A DNA stretch of 11,795 nt from Gp22-AA3 sp964384905 (GTDB lineage Bacteria > Acidobacteriota > Polarisedimenticolia > Gp22-AA2): the NCBI GenBank assembly GCA_964384905.1, contig CAYLND010000114.1, positions 1 to 11,795 on the forward strand, written 5' to 3'. The position numbers and the translations under genes were made by a program. Below are positions 1-7,819 of the stretch, piece by piece. The notes under the pieces are model-generated. The model searched no databases and had not been told where the DNA came from. It saw only the letters and a list, made by a program, of their open reading frames with translations. Each line of letters opens with the position of its first letter. Within the stretch, counting starts at the first letter, position 1.

Positions 1-3000
1 CGACCACCGATGTGAACGGGAACTACATCCTTCCGTTCCTGAGACCCGGGAGCTACACGGTCCGCGTCGAGGCGTCCGGAGGGTTCACGACCTCCATCAA
101 GAACGATGTTCCGATCGGTCTGAACCAGAAGGTGCCCCTCAATTTCACCATGGAGCCGGGGAAAAAAGAGACCGTGACGGTCACCGCCGCGGCGCCGCTC
201 ATCGACGTGACTTCGACGGCGACCGGCACGAACCTGAACTACGACGAGTTCGCCGGCTCGATCCCTCTGGGCCGCGCGTTCACCGATACGTACTCGGTCG
301 CCCCGGGGGTGGTGAGCGGTCTGGGAACCGGACAGGGCAACTACGCCATCGGAGGCGCCAGCGGTCTGGAGAACTCCTATCTCATCGACGGGGTCAACAT
401 CACCAACACCGGGTTCGGAGGAATCGGCTCCTACAACATCGTCTACGGATCCCTGGGGACCGGAGTAACCAGCGAGTTCCTCGATCAGGTCCAGATCAAG
501 ACCGGCGGCTTCGAGGCGGAATATGGCCAGGCGCTCGGCGGGATCATCAATACCATCGTCAAGTCGGGCACCAACGACTTCAAGGGGAGCGTGGCCTGGT
601 ACGCCACGCCGGAGAGCTGGCGCAGCGCCTACACGCCGGTCCATCTCGAGACGGGGACCTCCAACACCGTGAGCGAGAACGTCAATGATTTCGCCTTCTC
701 GGTGGGGGGACCGATCAAGAAGGACACGCTGTTCTATTTCCTCGCCTACAACCCGGTGGTCACGCTGGACGCCCGCCGCGCGAACGCCCTGGACAATCCG
801 GCGTTCGCGCCGGCCCGCGCCGGGGTGTCGGTCTTCGACGAGAGCCTGGCGACCGGCTTCGGCGGGACGCGGTACGCGACCGACTCCCTCGCCTTCCCGG
901 CGTCGGTCGAGGATCTGGATCGCACGCGGCGGGCGAACAACTACGCTCTGAAGCTCTCCTGGCAGGCGACGCCCAGCCATCAGGTCGAGCTGACTTTCTT
1001 CGGCGACCCGGCCACCGGGAGCAACGGACCGCAGCGGGACACCGCCCCCGAGTTCAGCGATTTCGCCACCGGCGGTGGGGAGAGCCAGATCCGCTTCGGC
1101 TCGAACAATCAGTCTCTGAAGTGGAACGCCGTCTTCTCCCCGAGACTGTTCATGGAGGCCCAGATCGCCCGGCATGCCGGGATCTTCAGGGAGACCTCCG
1201 CGGTGAACGACTACGAGTACCGCGATCTGCGCAACCTGCTCGAATTCACCCGCGGCGCCGACAGCTACAACGACCCGACTCTCGGCAACCAGCCTCTGGC
1301 GCTCACGCCGGTGGCGCCTCTCAGCGGGGGCGTCGGGTTCGTCACCAATCAGAACGACGATAACACCGTCTACACGGTCAAGCTGACCAGCGTCCTCGGG
1401 AAGCATGAAATCAAATACGGTGTCGAGTACGACGATATCAGCTATCAGGAGACACCGACGTACACCGGACCTTCCTTCGATGTGCAGCTCCCGGTGAGCT
1501 ACACGAACGGTCTGCCCGTGGACAACAACAGGGACGGGGTGCAGGACACCATCTCCATTCCGTCGCGCGGCGGCGCCACGGTCGACGTGCGCAACGGCAT
1601 CGGGGCCGATGCGACGGTCGCCTTCGACAGTGCCAACCGCTTTCGCGTCACGCGCGCCCGCCTCGGGCCCGCCATACCTCCCACCCTGTCGAAGGAGTAC
1701 GACACCTTCATCCAGGACACCTGGACGGTGCACCCGAGGGTCACGATCAAGGCGGGGCTGCGCTGGACCCAGGAGAACGTCGACGGGGCCGGGACGTTCT
1801 CCCTCCCGTTCGCCACGGAGACGGTGCAGAAGGAGACCTTCCCTGGATCCGGATTTTTCGTCCCGACGAGAATCTTCACGCCGGGGACGTCGACCTACGC
1901 GCCCAACAGCTACCGGTTCGGCGGCAACATCGCGCCCCGGGTCGGGGTCTCCTGGGACGTGCTGGGCAACGGCAAGAGCCGCGCCTATCTGAACTTCGGG
2001 CGCTACTACGAGCGCGTGCCCAATGACCTGGCGGTGCGGGCCTTCAGCAACGAGGTCGGCATCAGTCTCGAGGAGTTCACCGATCGTCACCTCTCGACCC
2101 CGCGCACGATTCCGGGGGGCGCCGCGTCCTGCGTCGACAGCCGTGGGGCCGACACGGGTCTCGGAGGCTGCAGCACCATCGTTCCGGTGTTCACCCAGGG
2201 CCTCGATCAGACCGGCGTGGCGGCCGGTGTGAAACTGCCGTACGAGGACGAGCTGTCGGCAGGGTACTCCTTCGAGGTGACGCCGAGCTCCGCGCTCGAG
2301 GTCCGGGCCATCTACCGGACGCAGGGGCGGGTTCTCGAGGACGTCCAGGTCAACGCCATCGAGCAGACGCAGAACTTCTACTACGGCGTCGCCTACGGCT
2401 ATCCTTACGATCCGTTCGGAGGCGTCAAGGGAGTCAACGGGGGCAAGAGCTCGACCTTTCCCGCCACCCCCTTCGGCGCCTACACGCTGGCCAATCCCGG
2501 GACCAAGTCGATACCGTCTGGGGGCCGGTTCAGCTTCCCGAAGCCGCAACGCGTCTACCGCGCCCTTGAGCTCGTCTACACACGCCGGCTGGCGGACCGT
2601 TGGTCGCTGTTCGCGAATTACCGTCTATCCAAGCTGGACGGGAACTACGAGGGCCTGTACCGGAACGACAACGGGCAGAGCGACCCGAACATCACATCGC
2701 TCTATGACTTCCCGAACTCGCCCCTGATGTCGGGGCAGTTCCTGAAGGGGCCGCTGCCGACCGACGTGCGGCACGTCGTGCACGTCTACCCCTCCTACCA
2801 GTTCGCAAACCGGCTGCGCGTGGGGGCCAACTTCAGTTACACGAGCGGCGTCCCGCGCACCTCTCTCCTGGCGCACCCGAGCTACCAGAACGCGGGCGAG
2901 ATTCCGGGCATCGACCCGATTTACGCCTATTGGGCGGATCCGGTCGGCAACGGCAATCCGGCCGATTACATCCTGAAGACGACGGGAAGTCTGAAGAACG

Positions 3001-3308
3001 CCCTTTCGGACCCGGAGAACGTCCAGCAGTCGGTGTTCCTCAAATCGTACACTCCCGTGACCCGCGGGAACCTCGGGCGGACGCCGGGGTTGACCGACAT
3101 CGATTTGCATGCCGACTACCCCGTCGACGTGGGACGGGGCACCTTGCGGGTGATGTTCGACGTGTTCAACGTCTTCGACCGCCAGACGGTGACGTCGTTC
3201 GACGATGACGTCGAGCTGCGGGCCGGCGTCACCGACCCGGACTTTCTGGCGCCGATCGCCTACCAGACGCCCCGCACCTGGCGGATGGCCGCGCGCTGGG
3301 AGTTCTAG
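1..3308 (+). CDS. Oar-like TonB-dependent receptor with carboxypeptidase-regulatory-like domain (5' end outside window)
   Basis: Outer-membrane beta-barrel transporter that would import a large substrate energised by TonB; the substrate cannot be told from sequence. The reading frame is open from base 3 with no start in view: the codons before the GTG at 12 continue the domain (TTDVNGNY), so that GTG is internal. About 1101 residues are visible. The first ~50 are the end of a carboxypeptidase-regulatory-like beta-sandwich (NGNYILPFLRPGSYTVRVEA). A plug domain follows (YLIDGVNITNTG near 125-137, then FLDQVQIKTGGFEAEYGQAL and GGIINTIVKSGTNDFKGS near 155-195). The rest is barrel strands and long loops, ending in an aromatic-terminated last strand (TWRMAARWEF) that fits BAM recognition. 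Only two cysteines are visible, 13 residues apart in one predicted loop. A DxNxDGxxD loop lies at 1521-1547. The signal peptide and any TonB box lie outside the window. The gene converges on valS. Family call is firm; ligand unknown. Confidence 0.93.
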   Translation, partial: TTDVNGNYILPFLRPGSYTVRVEASGGFTTSIKNDVPIGLNQKVPLNFTMEPGKKETVTVTAAAPLIDVTSTATGTNLNYDEFAGSIPLGRAFTDTYSVAPGVVSGLGTGQGNYAIGGASGLENSYLIDGVNITNTGFGGIGSYNIVYGSLGTGVTSEFLDQVQIKTGGFEAEYGQALGGIINTIVKSGTNDFKGSVAWYATPESWRSAYTPVHLETGTSNTVSENVNDFAFSVGGPIKKDTLFYFLAYNPVVTLDARRANALDNPAFAPARAGVSVFDESLATGFGGTRYATDSLAFPASVEDLDRTRRANNYALKLSWQATPSHQVELTFFGDPATGSNGPQRDTAPEFSDFATGGGESQIRFGSNNQSLKWNAVFSPRLFMEAQIARHAGIFRETSAVNDYEYRDLRNLLEFTRGADSYNDPTLGNQPLALTPVAPLSGGVGFVTNQNDDNTVYTVKLTSVLGKHEIKYGVEYDDISYQETPTYTGPSFDVQLPVSYTNGLPVDNNRDGVQDTISIPSRGGATVDVRNGIGADATVAFDSANRFRVTRARLGPAIPPTLSKEYDTFIQDTWTVHPRVTIKAGLRWTQENVDGAGTFSLPFATETVQKETFPGSGFFVPTRIFTPGTSTYAPNSYRFGGNIAPRVGVSWDVLGNGKSRAYLNFGRYYERVPNDLAVRAFSNEVGISLEEFTDRHLSTPRTIPGGAASCVDSRGADTGLGGCSTIVPVFTQGLDQTGVAAGVKLPYEDELSAGYSFEVTPSSALEVRAIYRTQGRVLEDVQVNAIEQTQNFYYGVAYGYPYDPFGGVKGVNGGKSSTFPATPFGAYTLANPGTKSIPSGGRFSFPKPQRVYRALELVYTRRLADRWSLFANYRLSKLDGNYEGLYRNDNGQSDPNITSLYDFPNSPLMSGQFLKGPLPTDVRHVVHVYPSYQFANRLRVGANFSYTSGVPRTSLLAHPSYQNAGEIPGIDPIYAYWADPVGNGNPADYILKTTGSLKNALSDPENVQQSVFLKSYTPVTRGNLGRTPGLTDIDLHADYPVDVGRGTLRVMFDVFNVFDRQTVTSFDDDVELRAGVTDPDFLAPIAYQTPRTWRMAARWEF

Positions 3309-3339
3309 GAGACCGTTCCGGACAGCGGCGGGGTCTCCT
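3307..3339. terminator. Inverted repeat between convergent genes, possible bidirectional terminator
   Basis: AGGAGACC (3307-3314) is perfectly complementary to GGTCTCCT (3332-3339), giving an 8-bp stem with a 17-nt GC-rich loop. It begins within the receptor stop codon and ends at the first base of the valS stop codon, so it fills the whole 30-bp gap between two converging genes. There is no U-tract on either side, so it is not a canonical intrinsic terminator. It may act in both directions or only protect 3' ends. The role is inferred from position and symmetry. Confidence 0.5.
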
Positions 3340-5984
3340 TATCCGAGCGACTCGACGGTCCGGGTGAGACGGCCGATCTTCTCGAGGAGCTCCTGGTGAA
3401 TGCGCCGCGATCGCTCCACCACCTCGGGGCGCGCCTTGCTCAGGAACTCGGGGCTCTGGAGCTTGCGCGCGTGGGACTCGCTCTCTTTCGACAGCTTCTC
3501 GATCTCGCGCCCGAGTCGCCGCCGTTCCGTCTGGATGTCGACGACCCCCGCGAGCGGCACGGCCAGATCGACGCCCGAGGCGACGGCGCGGGTCGACGGC
3601 CCCGGGGCCGGCGAACCGGACTCCTCGACCGACTCGAGACGGGCCAGGGTCGCGATGACGGCGGTGTTCGCGGCGATCGTGGCGCGCGCCCCGGGCTCGC
3701 GCGCGACGTATCTCAGGGGCAGGCGGCGCGCCGGATCGATGTTCAGCTCCGCCCGTATGTTCCGGACCTTGATCACCACCTCCATGAGAGTCTCCATCTC
3801 GTGCTCCGCGGCCTCGTCCACCCAGGCGGGGTCGTTCGAGGGATAGGCCGCCAGCGCGATCGTCTCTCCCTCGTGCGGGAGCCTCTGCCAGAGCTCCTCG
3901 GTCAGGAAGGGCATCACCGGATGGAGCAGCCTCAGGACGGAGTCCAGCACGTGCACAAGCACCGCCCGGGCCCGGGCTCCCTCCTCCGGATCCGTGCCCG
4001 GCAGGAGGCGCGGCTTCGCCATCTCGAGGTACCAGTCGCAGTACTCGTGCCAGAGAAACTGGTAGAGCGCGTTGGCCGTCTCGTCGAAGCGAAACTCCTT
4101 CAGATTCTCGTCCACCGCCGCCGCGAGATGCTGCAGGCGACTCAGGATCCATCGATCCTCCAGGCGCAGCGTGGAGCGCTCCCGGATCCGAACCACCTTC
4201 GGTGCGTCCCCATCCTTGAGATTCAGCAGGACGAAGCGAGCGGCGTTCCAGATCTTGTTGGCGAACGCGCGGTACCCGACCATGCGCTCCTCGGACAGCG
4301 GCAGGTCGCTGCCGGGGGTCGCCATCGCCGCCAGGGTGAAGCGGAGGGCGTCGGCGCCGTGTCGCTCGATGAGATCGAGGGGATCGATGACGTTCCCGCG
4401 CGTCTTCGACATCTTATGGCCCTCGGCGTCCCGCACCAGCCCGGTGATGTAGGCCTGATGGAAGGGAACGTCCTTCATGAAATGCAGGCCGAGCATGATC
4501 ATGCGGCACACCCAGAAGAACAGGATGTCGAACCCCGTGACCAGCACCGAGGTGGGATAGTAGCGCTTGAGATCGGGCGTCTCGTCGGGCCAGCCGAGGG
4601 TGGAGAAAGGCCAGAGCCCCGAGGAGAACCAGGTGTCCAGGACATCGGGATCCTGCCGCGGCGCCGCGGCGCCGCACCGCCGGCAGGCGGCCGGCGCCGA
4701 TCGGGCCACATGGATCTCCCCGCACTGGTCGCAATGCCAGGCGGGGATCTGATGCCCCCACCACAGCTGCCGGGACACGCACCAGTCGTGGATCTTGCCC
4801 ATCCACTCGTTGTAGCTGTTCACCCAGTGGGATGGCACGAAGCGCACGCGGCCGTCCGCCACGGCGCGCATCGCCTCGTCCGCCAGGACCCTGACCCGGA
4901 CGAACCACTGCGTCGACAGATAAGGCTCGACCACGGTGTTGCAGCGCTGGCAGTGCCCCACGTTGTGCAGGTGATCCTTCACGGACACGAGGTAGCCGCC
5001 CGCTGTCAGATCCTCGACCACGCGCCGCCGGGCCTCGAACCGATCCAGCCCGCGATAGGGTTCGGGGACGTTCTCGTTCATCCGTCCCTGCTCGTCCATG
5101 ACCACGAGCGGCTGCAGCCCGGTGCGGCGCGCCACCTCGAAGTCGTTGGCGTCGTGGGCCGGCGTGATCTTCACCGCGCCGGTGCCGAACTCCCGCTCGA
5201 CGAACGGGTCGGCGACGATCGGCAGCTGCCGGCCGACCAGCGGCAGCACCACGAAGCGACCGACCAGGTCACGGTACCGCTCATCCTCGGGGTGGACCGC
5301 CACGCCCGTGTCTCCCAGCATCGTCTCGGGCCGGGTGGTCGCGACCTCGATGCCTCCCCCGCCGGTCGCGAGCGGATAGCGCAGCGTGTACAGGTGGCCG
5401 TGGGTCTCCTGCGGGATCACCTCGAGGTCGGAGATGGCCGTCCGGCAGCGGGGGCACCAGTTGACGATGAACTTGTCCCGGTAGATGAGACCCGCCTCGT
5501 GCAGCCGGACGAACGCCTCGCGGACGGCGCGCGACAGCCCCGGGTCCATCGTGAAGCGCTCCCGCGTCCAGTCGCAGGAGCACCCGAGCCGTTTCAGTTG
5601 TCCGATGATCGCCCGGCCGTAATCCTCCCTCCATCTCCAGACACGCTCGACGAAGGCGTCGCGGCCGAGGGCCTCGCGACTCGACCCCTCGCTCGCGATC
5701 TGGCGATCGACCACCATCTGCGTCGCGATGCCCGCGTGATCGGTGCCGGGCAGCCACAGCACATCCTCCCCCTTCATGCGTCGCCAGCGCGCCAGGATGT
5801 CCTGCAGCGTGTTGTTCAGAGCGTGTCCCATGTGCAGGCGCCCCGTGATGTTCGGCGGCGGGATGACCATCGAGAAGGGCGGGCGGGGCGAGCCGGGGCG
5901 GGCCGTGAAGACCCCGAGGCGGACCCAGTGGTCGTACCAGCGTGTCTCGATGGTACCCGGTTCGAAGGTTCGCGTGAATTCCAT
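3339..5984 (-). CDS. valS: Valyl-tRNA synthetase (ValRS)
   Basis: Cytoplasmic class I aminoacyl-tRNA synthetase that charges tRNA-Val and hydrolyses mischarged Thr-tRNA-Val. It has 881 residues, normal for bacterial ValRS. The Rossmann catalytic core carries the HIGH motif as HMGH (51-54, after PPPNITGRL) and the KMSKS loop as KMSKT (524-528, followed by RGNVIDPLD). The CP1 editing domain shows TTRPETMLGDTG (216-227) and GTGAVKITPAHDANDFEV (267-284). Zinc-knuckle type cysteines occur as CPRC (~177) and CDQC...CRRC (~418-437). Anticodon-binding helices follow, then a C-terminal coiled-coil arm over the last ~65 residues that is typical of ValRS. I chose the ATG at 5984 (MEFTRTFEPGTIETRWYDHW) because homologous ValRS proteins begin just before this motif; the open frame runs 16 codons further upstream into Pro/Gly-rich residues. 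The Shine-Dalgarno is weak. The gene lies downstream of a terminator that ends the chemosensory unit and converges with the receptor gene. The identity is secure. Confidence 0.98.
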   Translation of the reverse strand: MEFTRTFEPGTIETRWYDHWVRLGVFTARPGSPRPPFSMVIPPPNITGRLHMGHALNNTLQDILARWRRMKGEDVLWLPGTDHAGIATQMVVDRQIASEGSSREALGRDAFVERVWRWREDYGRAIIGQLKRLGCSCDWTRERFTMDPGLSRAVREAFVRLHEAGLIYRDKFIVNWCPRCRTAISDLEVIPQETHGHLYTLRYPLATGGGGIEVATTRPETMLGDTGVAVHPEDERYRDLVGRFVVLPLVGRQLPIVADPFVEREFGTGAVKITPAHDANDFEVARRTGLQPLVVMDEQGRMNENVPEPYRGLDRFEARRRVVEDLTAGGYLVSVKDHLHNVGHCQRCNTVVEPYLSTQWFVRVRVLADEAMRAVADGRVRFVPSHWVNSYNEWMGKIHDWCVSRQLWWGHQIPAWHCDQCGEIHVARSAPAACRRCGAAAPRQDPDVLDTWFSSGLWPFSTLGWPDETPDLKRYYPTSVLVTGFDILFFWVCRMIMLGLHFMKDVPFHQAYITGLVRDAEGHKMSKTRGNVIDPLDLIERHGADALRFTLAAMATPGSDLPLSEERMVGYRAFANKIWNAARFVLLNLKDGDAPKVVRIRERSTLRLEDRWILSRLQHLAAAVDENLKEFRFDETANALYQFLWHEYCDWYLEMAKPRLLPGTDPEEGARARAVLVHVLDSVLRLLHPVMPFLTEELWQRLPHEGETIALAAYPSNDPAWVDEAAEHEMETLMEVVIKVRNIRAELNIDPARRLPLRYVAREPGARATIAANTAVIATLARLESVEESGSPAPGPSTRAVASGVDLAVPLAGVVDIQTERRRLGREIEKLSKESESHARKLQSPEFLSKARPEVVERSRRIHQELLEKIGRLTRTVESLG

Positions 5985-6007
5985 CGCGGTTCCAGGGAAA
6001 GGGGGGC

Positions 6008-6021
6008 CCGGCGGGGGCCGG
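6008..6021 (-). other. Small GC hairpin in the valS leader
   Basis: On the minus strand CCGGC-CCCC-GCCGG forms a 5-bp GC stem with a 4-nt loop between the upstream terminator and the valS start. It may simply reflect base composition. It is listed because it lies in the only stretch available for a valS leader and I see no convincing promoter there. Confidence 0.25.
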
Positions 6022-6030
6022 CCTGACAAC

Positions 6031-6055
6031 AAAAAAGCAGGCCACAGGCCTACTT
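6031..6055 (-). terminator. Rho-independent terminator after the receiver-protein gene
   Basis: On the minus strand AAGTAGGCC-TGT-GGCCTGCTT forms a 9-bp stem (one T-G wobble) with a 3-nt loop, followed directly by a T-run (the six A bases at 6031-6036 on the plus strand, then TTG). It lies 41 nt past the stop codon of the receiver gene and 46 nt before the valS start. The structure is canonical. It should end the CheW-CheW-receiver transcript, or it could act as an attenuator in a longer valS leader. Confidence 0.85.
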
Positions 6056-6096
6056 GATCCGGGACACACCCCGGCGCGCCCGACGGGCGTTCGATC

Positions 6097-7329
6097 CTAG
6101 CCTTCTTCGAGGTCCTTGATTCGCCGCCGCACCAGGGTTTCCGCCACGCCCGGCACGACCTCCCAGGCGATCTCCCGAACGACCCGGTCGGACAGGCGCT
6201 GCACGACCTTCTCAGCGATCAGATCGATCATTTCCGGCGTGAGGCCTAGGCCTTTCCCCTCCGCGGCCGCTGGCTTGGCCGCCTGAGGGGTCGCGGCCGG
6301 CTGCGGTGTCGGTTCGGCCGGCTCGTCGCTCACCTGCCAGGTCTCGGGGGGCGGCGCCTCGGGGGGAGGGGTCCACGACGGGACTTCGCCCGGTTCCGCC
6401 ATCGCGTCCGCCGTCGGCGCACCCGAAGCCATCTCGTCGGCGAGATCGAACTCGGCCTCGAACGACCCGGCGAATGCATCGCCCGATCCGGCGGACGAGG
6501 CCCCCTTGGCCGTCCCCGAGACCCCTGAGGGCGTGGCGTCACGCGACGGCAGGACGGCGTCACGACGAAGCCGGGTCGTCGACGCCGCGATCCCGCCGCC
6601 GGCCGGCTCGTCGAACCGATCCGGGACGATCGAGCCCTCCATCCCCCGATCGAGACCGACATCGGCGAACCCGACGTAGGAGCCGCCCGCGGCGGGATCG
6701 GGGCTGGCCAGGGCGGGATGCGGGCGGGCTTCCGCCTCCTTCTCCTCGCCCGCGAATGGAGCAAACGGCCTGCCGGCGGCGGCCGCGACAGGGGCAGGGG
6801 CCGGCCCGGCGGAGCCGATTCCGGACACGGGCGTCTGCGGCGGAGCCGCCGGCGGGGGTGCGGGACGCATCCCCTCGGCGGCGCGGCCCGGATCGACGTG
6901 GTAGACCTCCCCGCCGCTGATGATGTCCATCTGGCCGCCCTGTTCGTCGTCGGCGATCGCCGGGGTCGAGGCGATCAGCTCCTCGACTTTCGCGACCAGC
7001 GCCTGTGACTCGAACGGTTTCGTGAGGTGGCCGTTGGCGCCCGCCGCGTCAGCCCTCTTCTTGTCGAACGGCTCGAACGTGCCTGTGAGCAGGAGCACCG
7101 GGATCCCGGAGGTCGCCGGGCTCCGCTTGAGCTGCTCGCACACCTCGTAACCGTTCTTCTCGGGCATGATCACGTCCAGGAGGATGACGTCCGGCCGCAC
7201 CTCGGAAAGTTTCTTGAGTGCCTGCATCCCGCTGCTGACGCAGACCACCTTGTAGTCCGCGTCGGAGAAGGTCAACTCCACGACCTTCTGGATGGTGATG
7301 CTGTCATCGGCGAGCAGGATCGTCTTCAC
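6097..7329 (-). CDS. Response regulator: receiver domain, Pro/Ala-rich linker, conserved-looking helical C-terminus
   Basis: A 410-residue cytoplasmic signalling protein. Residues 1-~120 form a CheY-like receiver with all canonical residues: acidic pair Asp8-Asp9 (LLADDS), phospho-acceptor Asp52 (VILLDVIMPEKNG), Thr82 (LLLTGT) and Lys104 (HLTKPF). Residues ~121-356 are Pro/Ala/Gly/Glu-rich and look disordered. The tail from ~364 is amphipathic helix (TPEMIDLIAEKVVQRLSD, then REIAWEVVPGVAETLVRRR). There is no DNA-binding or known enzymatic output domain, so output is probably through protein contacts. I chose the GTG at 7329 because GGGGAGG lies 6 nt upstream and the receiver fold begins at once (KTILLADD). 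A GTG two codons earlier is too close to that site, and the longer open frame upstream is unlike a receiver. It overlaps the preceding CheW gene by 26 nt and is followed by a terminator. The likely phosphodonor, a CheA-type kinase, is not in the window. Confidence 0.9.
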   Translation of the reverse strand: MKTILLADDSITIQKVVELTFSDADYKVVCVSSGMQALKKLSEVRPDVILLDVIMPEKNGYEVCEQLKRSPATSGIPVLLLTGTFEPFDKKRADAAGANGHLTKPFESQALVAKVEELIASTPAIADDEQGGQMDIISGGEVYHVDPGRAAEGMRPAPPPAAPPQTPVSGIGSAGPAPAPVAAAAGRPFAPFAGEEKEAEARPHPALASPDPAAGGSYVGFADVGLDRGMEGSIVPDRFDEPAGGGIAASTTRLRRDAVLPSRDATPSGVSGTAKGASSAGSGDAFAGSFEAEFDLADEMASGAPTADAMAEPGEVPSWTPPPEAPPPETWQVSDEPAEPTPQPAATPQAAKPAAAEGKGLGLTPEMIDLIAEKVVQRLSDRVVREIAWEVVPGVAETLVRRRIKDLEEG

Positions 7330-7819
7330 CGCCACCCTCCCCGGCGCTCCGCGGCTCCGCCGCCGGAACACCCAAAGACGCGAACAACCGCCCGGGATCG
7401 AGAAGAAGGACCGCCCCGCCATCCCGATGCAGGATTTCGCTCACGTAGTCGGGGCTCAATCCGCATCGCCTGGCGCGCTCCGGATCGGGCTCCCGCTCCA
7501 GGGGTCCCGCTGGCAGGACGTCCACCTGATCTCCGAGAAGCCCCAGGCGCGCCTCGCCCCAGTCGCACACGATGACATGCTCCGCGTCCGGCGGTGCCGA
7601 CGGCCGCGGCCGGGTCGCGGCCCAGAGTGGCTCGAACCGCGCCAGATCGTACACGGGCAGCGCCATGCCACGGTGCAGCGCGATGCCCGTCACGAACGCG
7701 TGGCTCCCCGGGACGCGCGCCAGCCGCGGGCGCGTGGTCACCTCACGCACGATTCCGAGCGGCAGGGCGGCTTCGGCGTCCGCCACGCGGAAGCGGATCA
7801 GCCACGACGCCGCGCTCAC
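7304..7819 (-). CDS. CheW-like adaptor protein (171 aa)
   Basis: Predicted CheW-family scaffold protein. Such proteins link chemoreceptors to a CheA kinase through two five-stranded beta-barrels. Visible hallmarks are the N-terminal strand WLIRFRVADAEAALPLGIVR, the loop VTGIALHRGMALPVYDLARF (matching the family pattern G-x-x-x-x-R-G-x-x-L-P-V-x-D-L), a second half starting EHVIVCDWGEARLGLLGDQV, and the closing strand AVLLLDPGRLF. The length is normal for CheW, with a short charged tail (GEGGGEDDPARR) whose codons overlap the next gene. Start GTG at 7819: it overlaps the stop of the previous gene as GTGA (4 nt), implying translational coupling. The middle gene of a CheW-CheW-receiver unit; no CheA, CheR, CheB or methyl-accepting protein is in view. 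Family call is good; the sensory pathway served is unknown. Confidence 0.85.
   Translation of the reverse strand: MSAASWLIRFRVADAEAALPLGIVREVTTRPRLARVPGSHAFVTGIALHRGMALPVYDLARFEPLWAATRPRPSAPPDAEHVIVCDWGEARLGLLGDQVDVLPAGPLEREPDPERARRCGLSPDYVSEILHRDGGAVLLLDPGRLFASLGVPAAEPRSAGEGGGEDDPARR
7336..7342 (-). promoter_or_regulatory. Ribosome binding site deciding the receiver-protein start
   Basis: GGGGAGG on the minus strand, 6 nt before the GTG at 7329-7327. It lies inside the end of the upstream CheW-like gene, so the receiver gene is probably translated in coupling with it. This site favours the second of two closely spaced GTG codons. Confidence 0.7.

Noticed and set aside
4655..4680. GC palindrome-like run (cggcgccgcggcgccg)
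   Set aside because: It lies inside valS and encodes an Ala/Arg/Gly stretch next to the zinc-knuckle cysteines; codon composition explains it.
3396..6026. An 876-codon open frame on the plus strand opposite valS
   Set aside because: It is the antisense shadow of valS. Stop codons are rare in GC-rich DNA when the opposite strand is coding, and the translation is rich in Arg/His/Gln with no recognisable domain.
6024..6029. TTGTCA on the minus strand as a -35 box for valS
   Set aside because: At 16-19 nt spacing the sequence is a C-run followed by CTTT, with no acceptable -10; the match overlaps the tail of the terminator.
5985..6032. A 16-codon N-terminal extension of ValRS
   Set aside because: The extra residues are Pro/Gly-rich, do not resemble ValRS, and would place the start within the terminator T-run.
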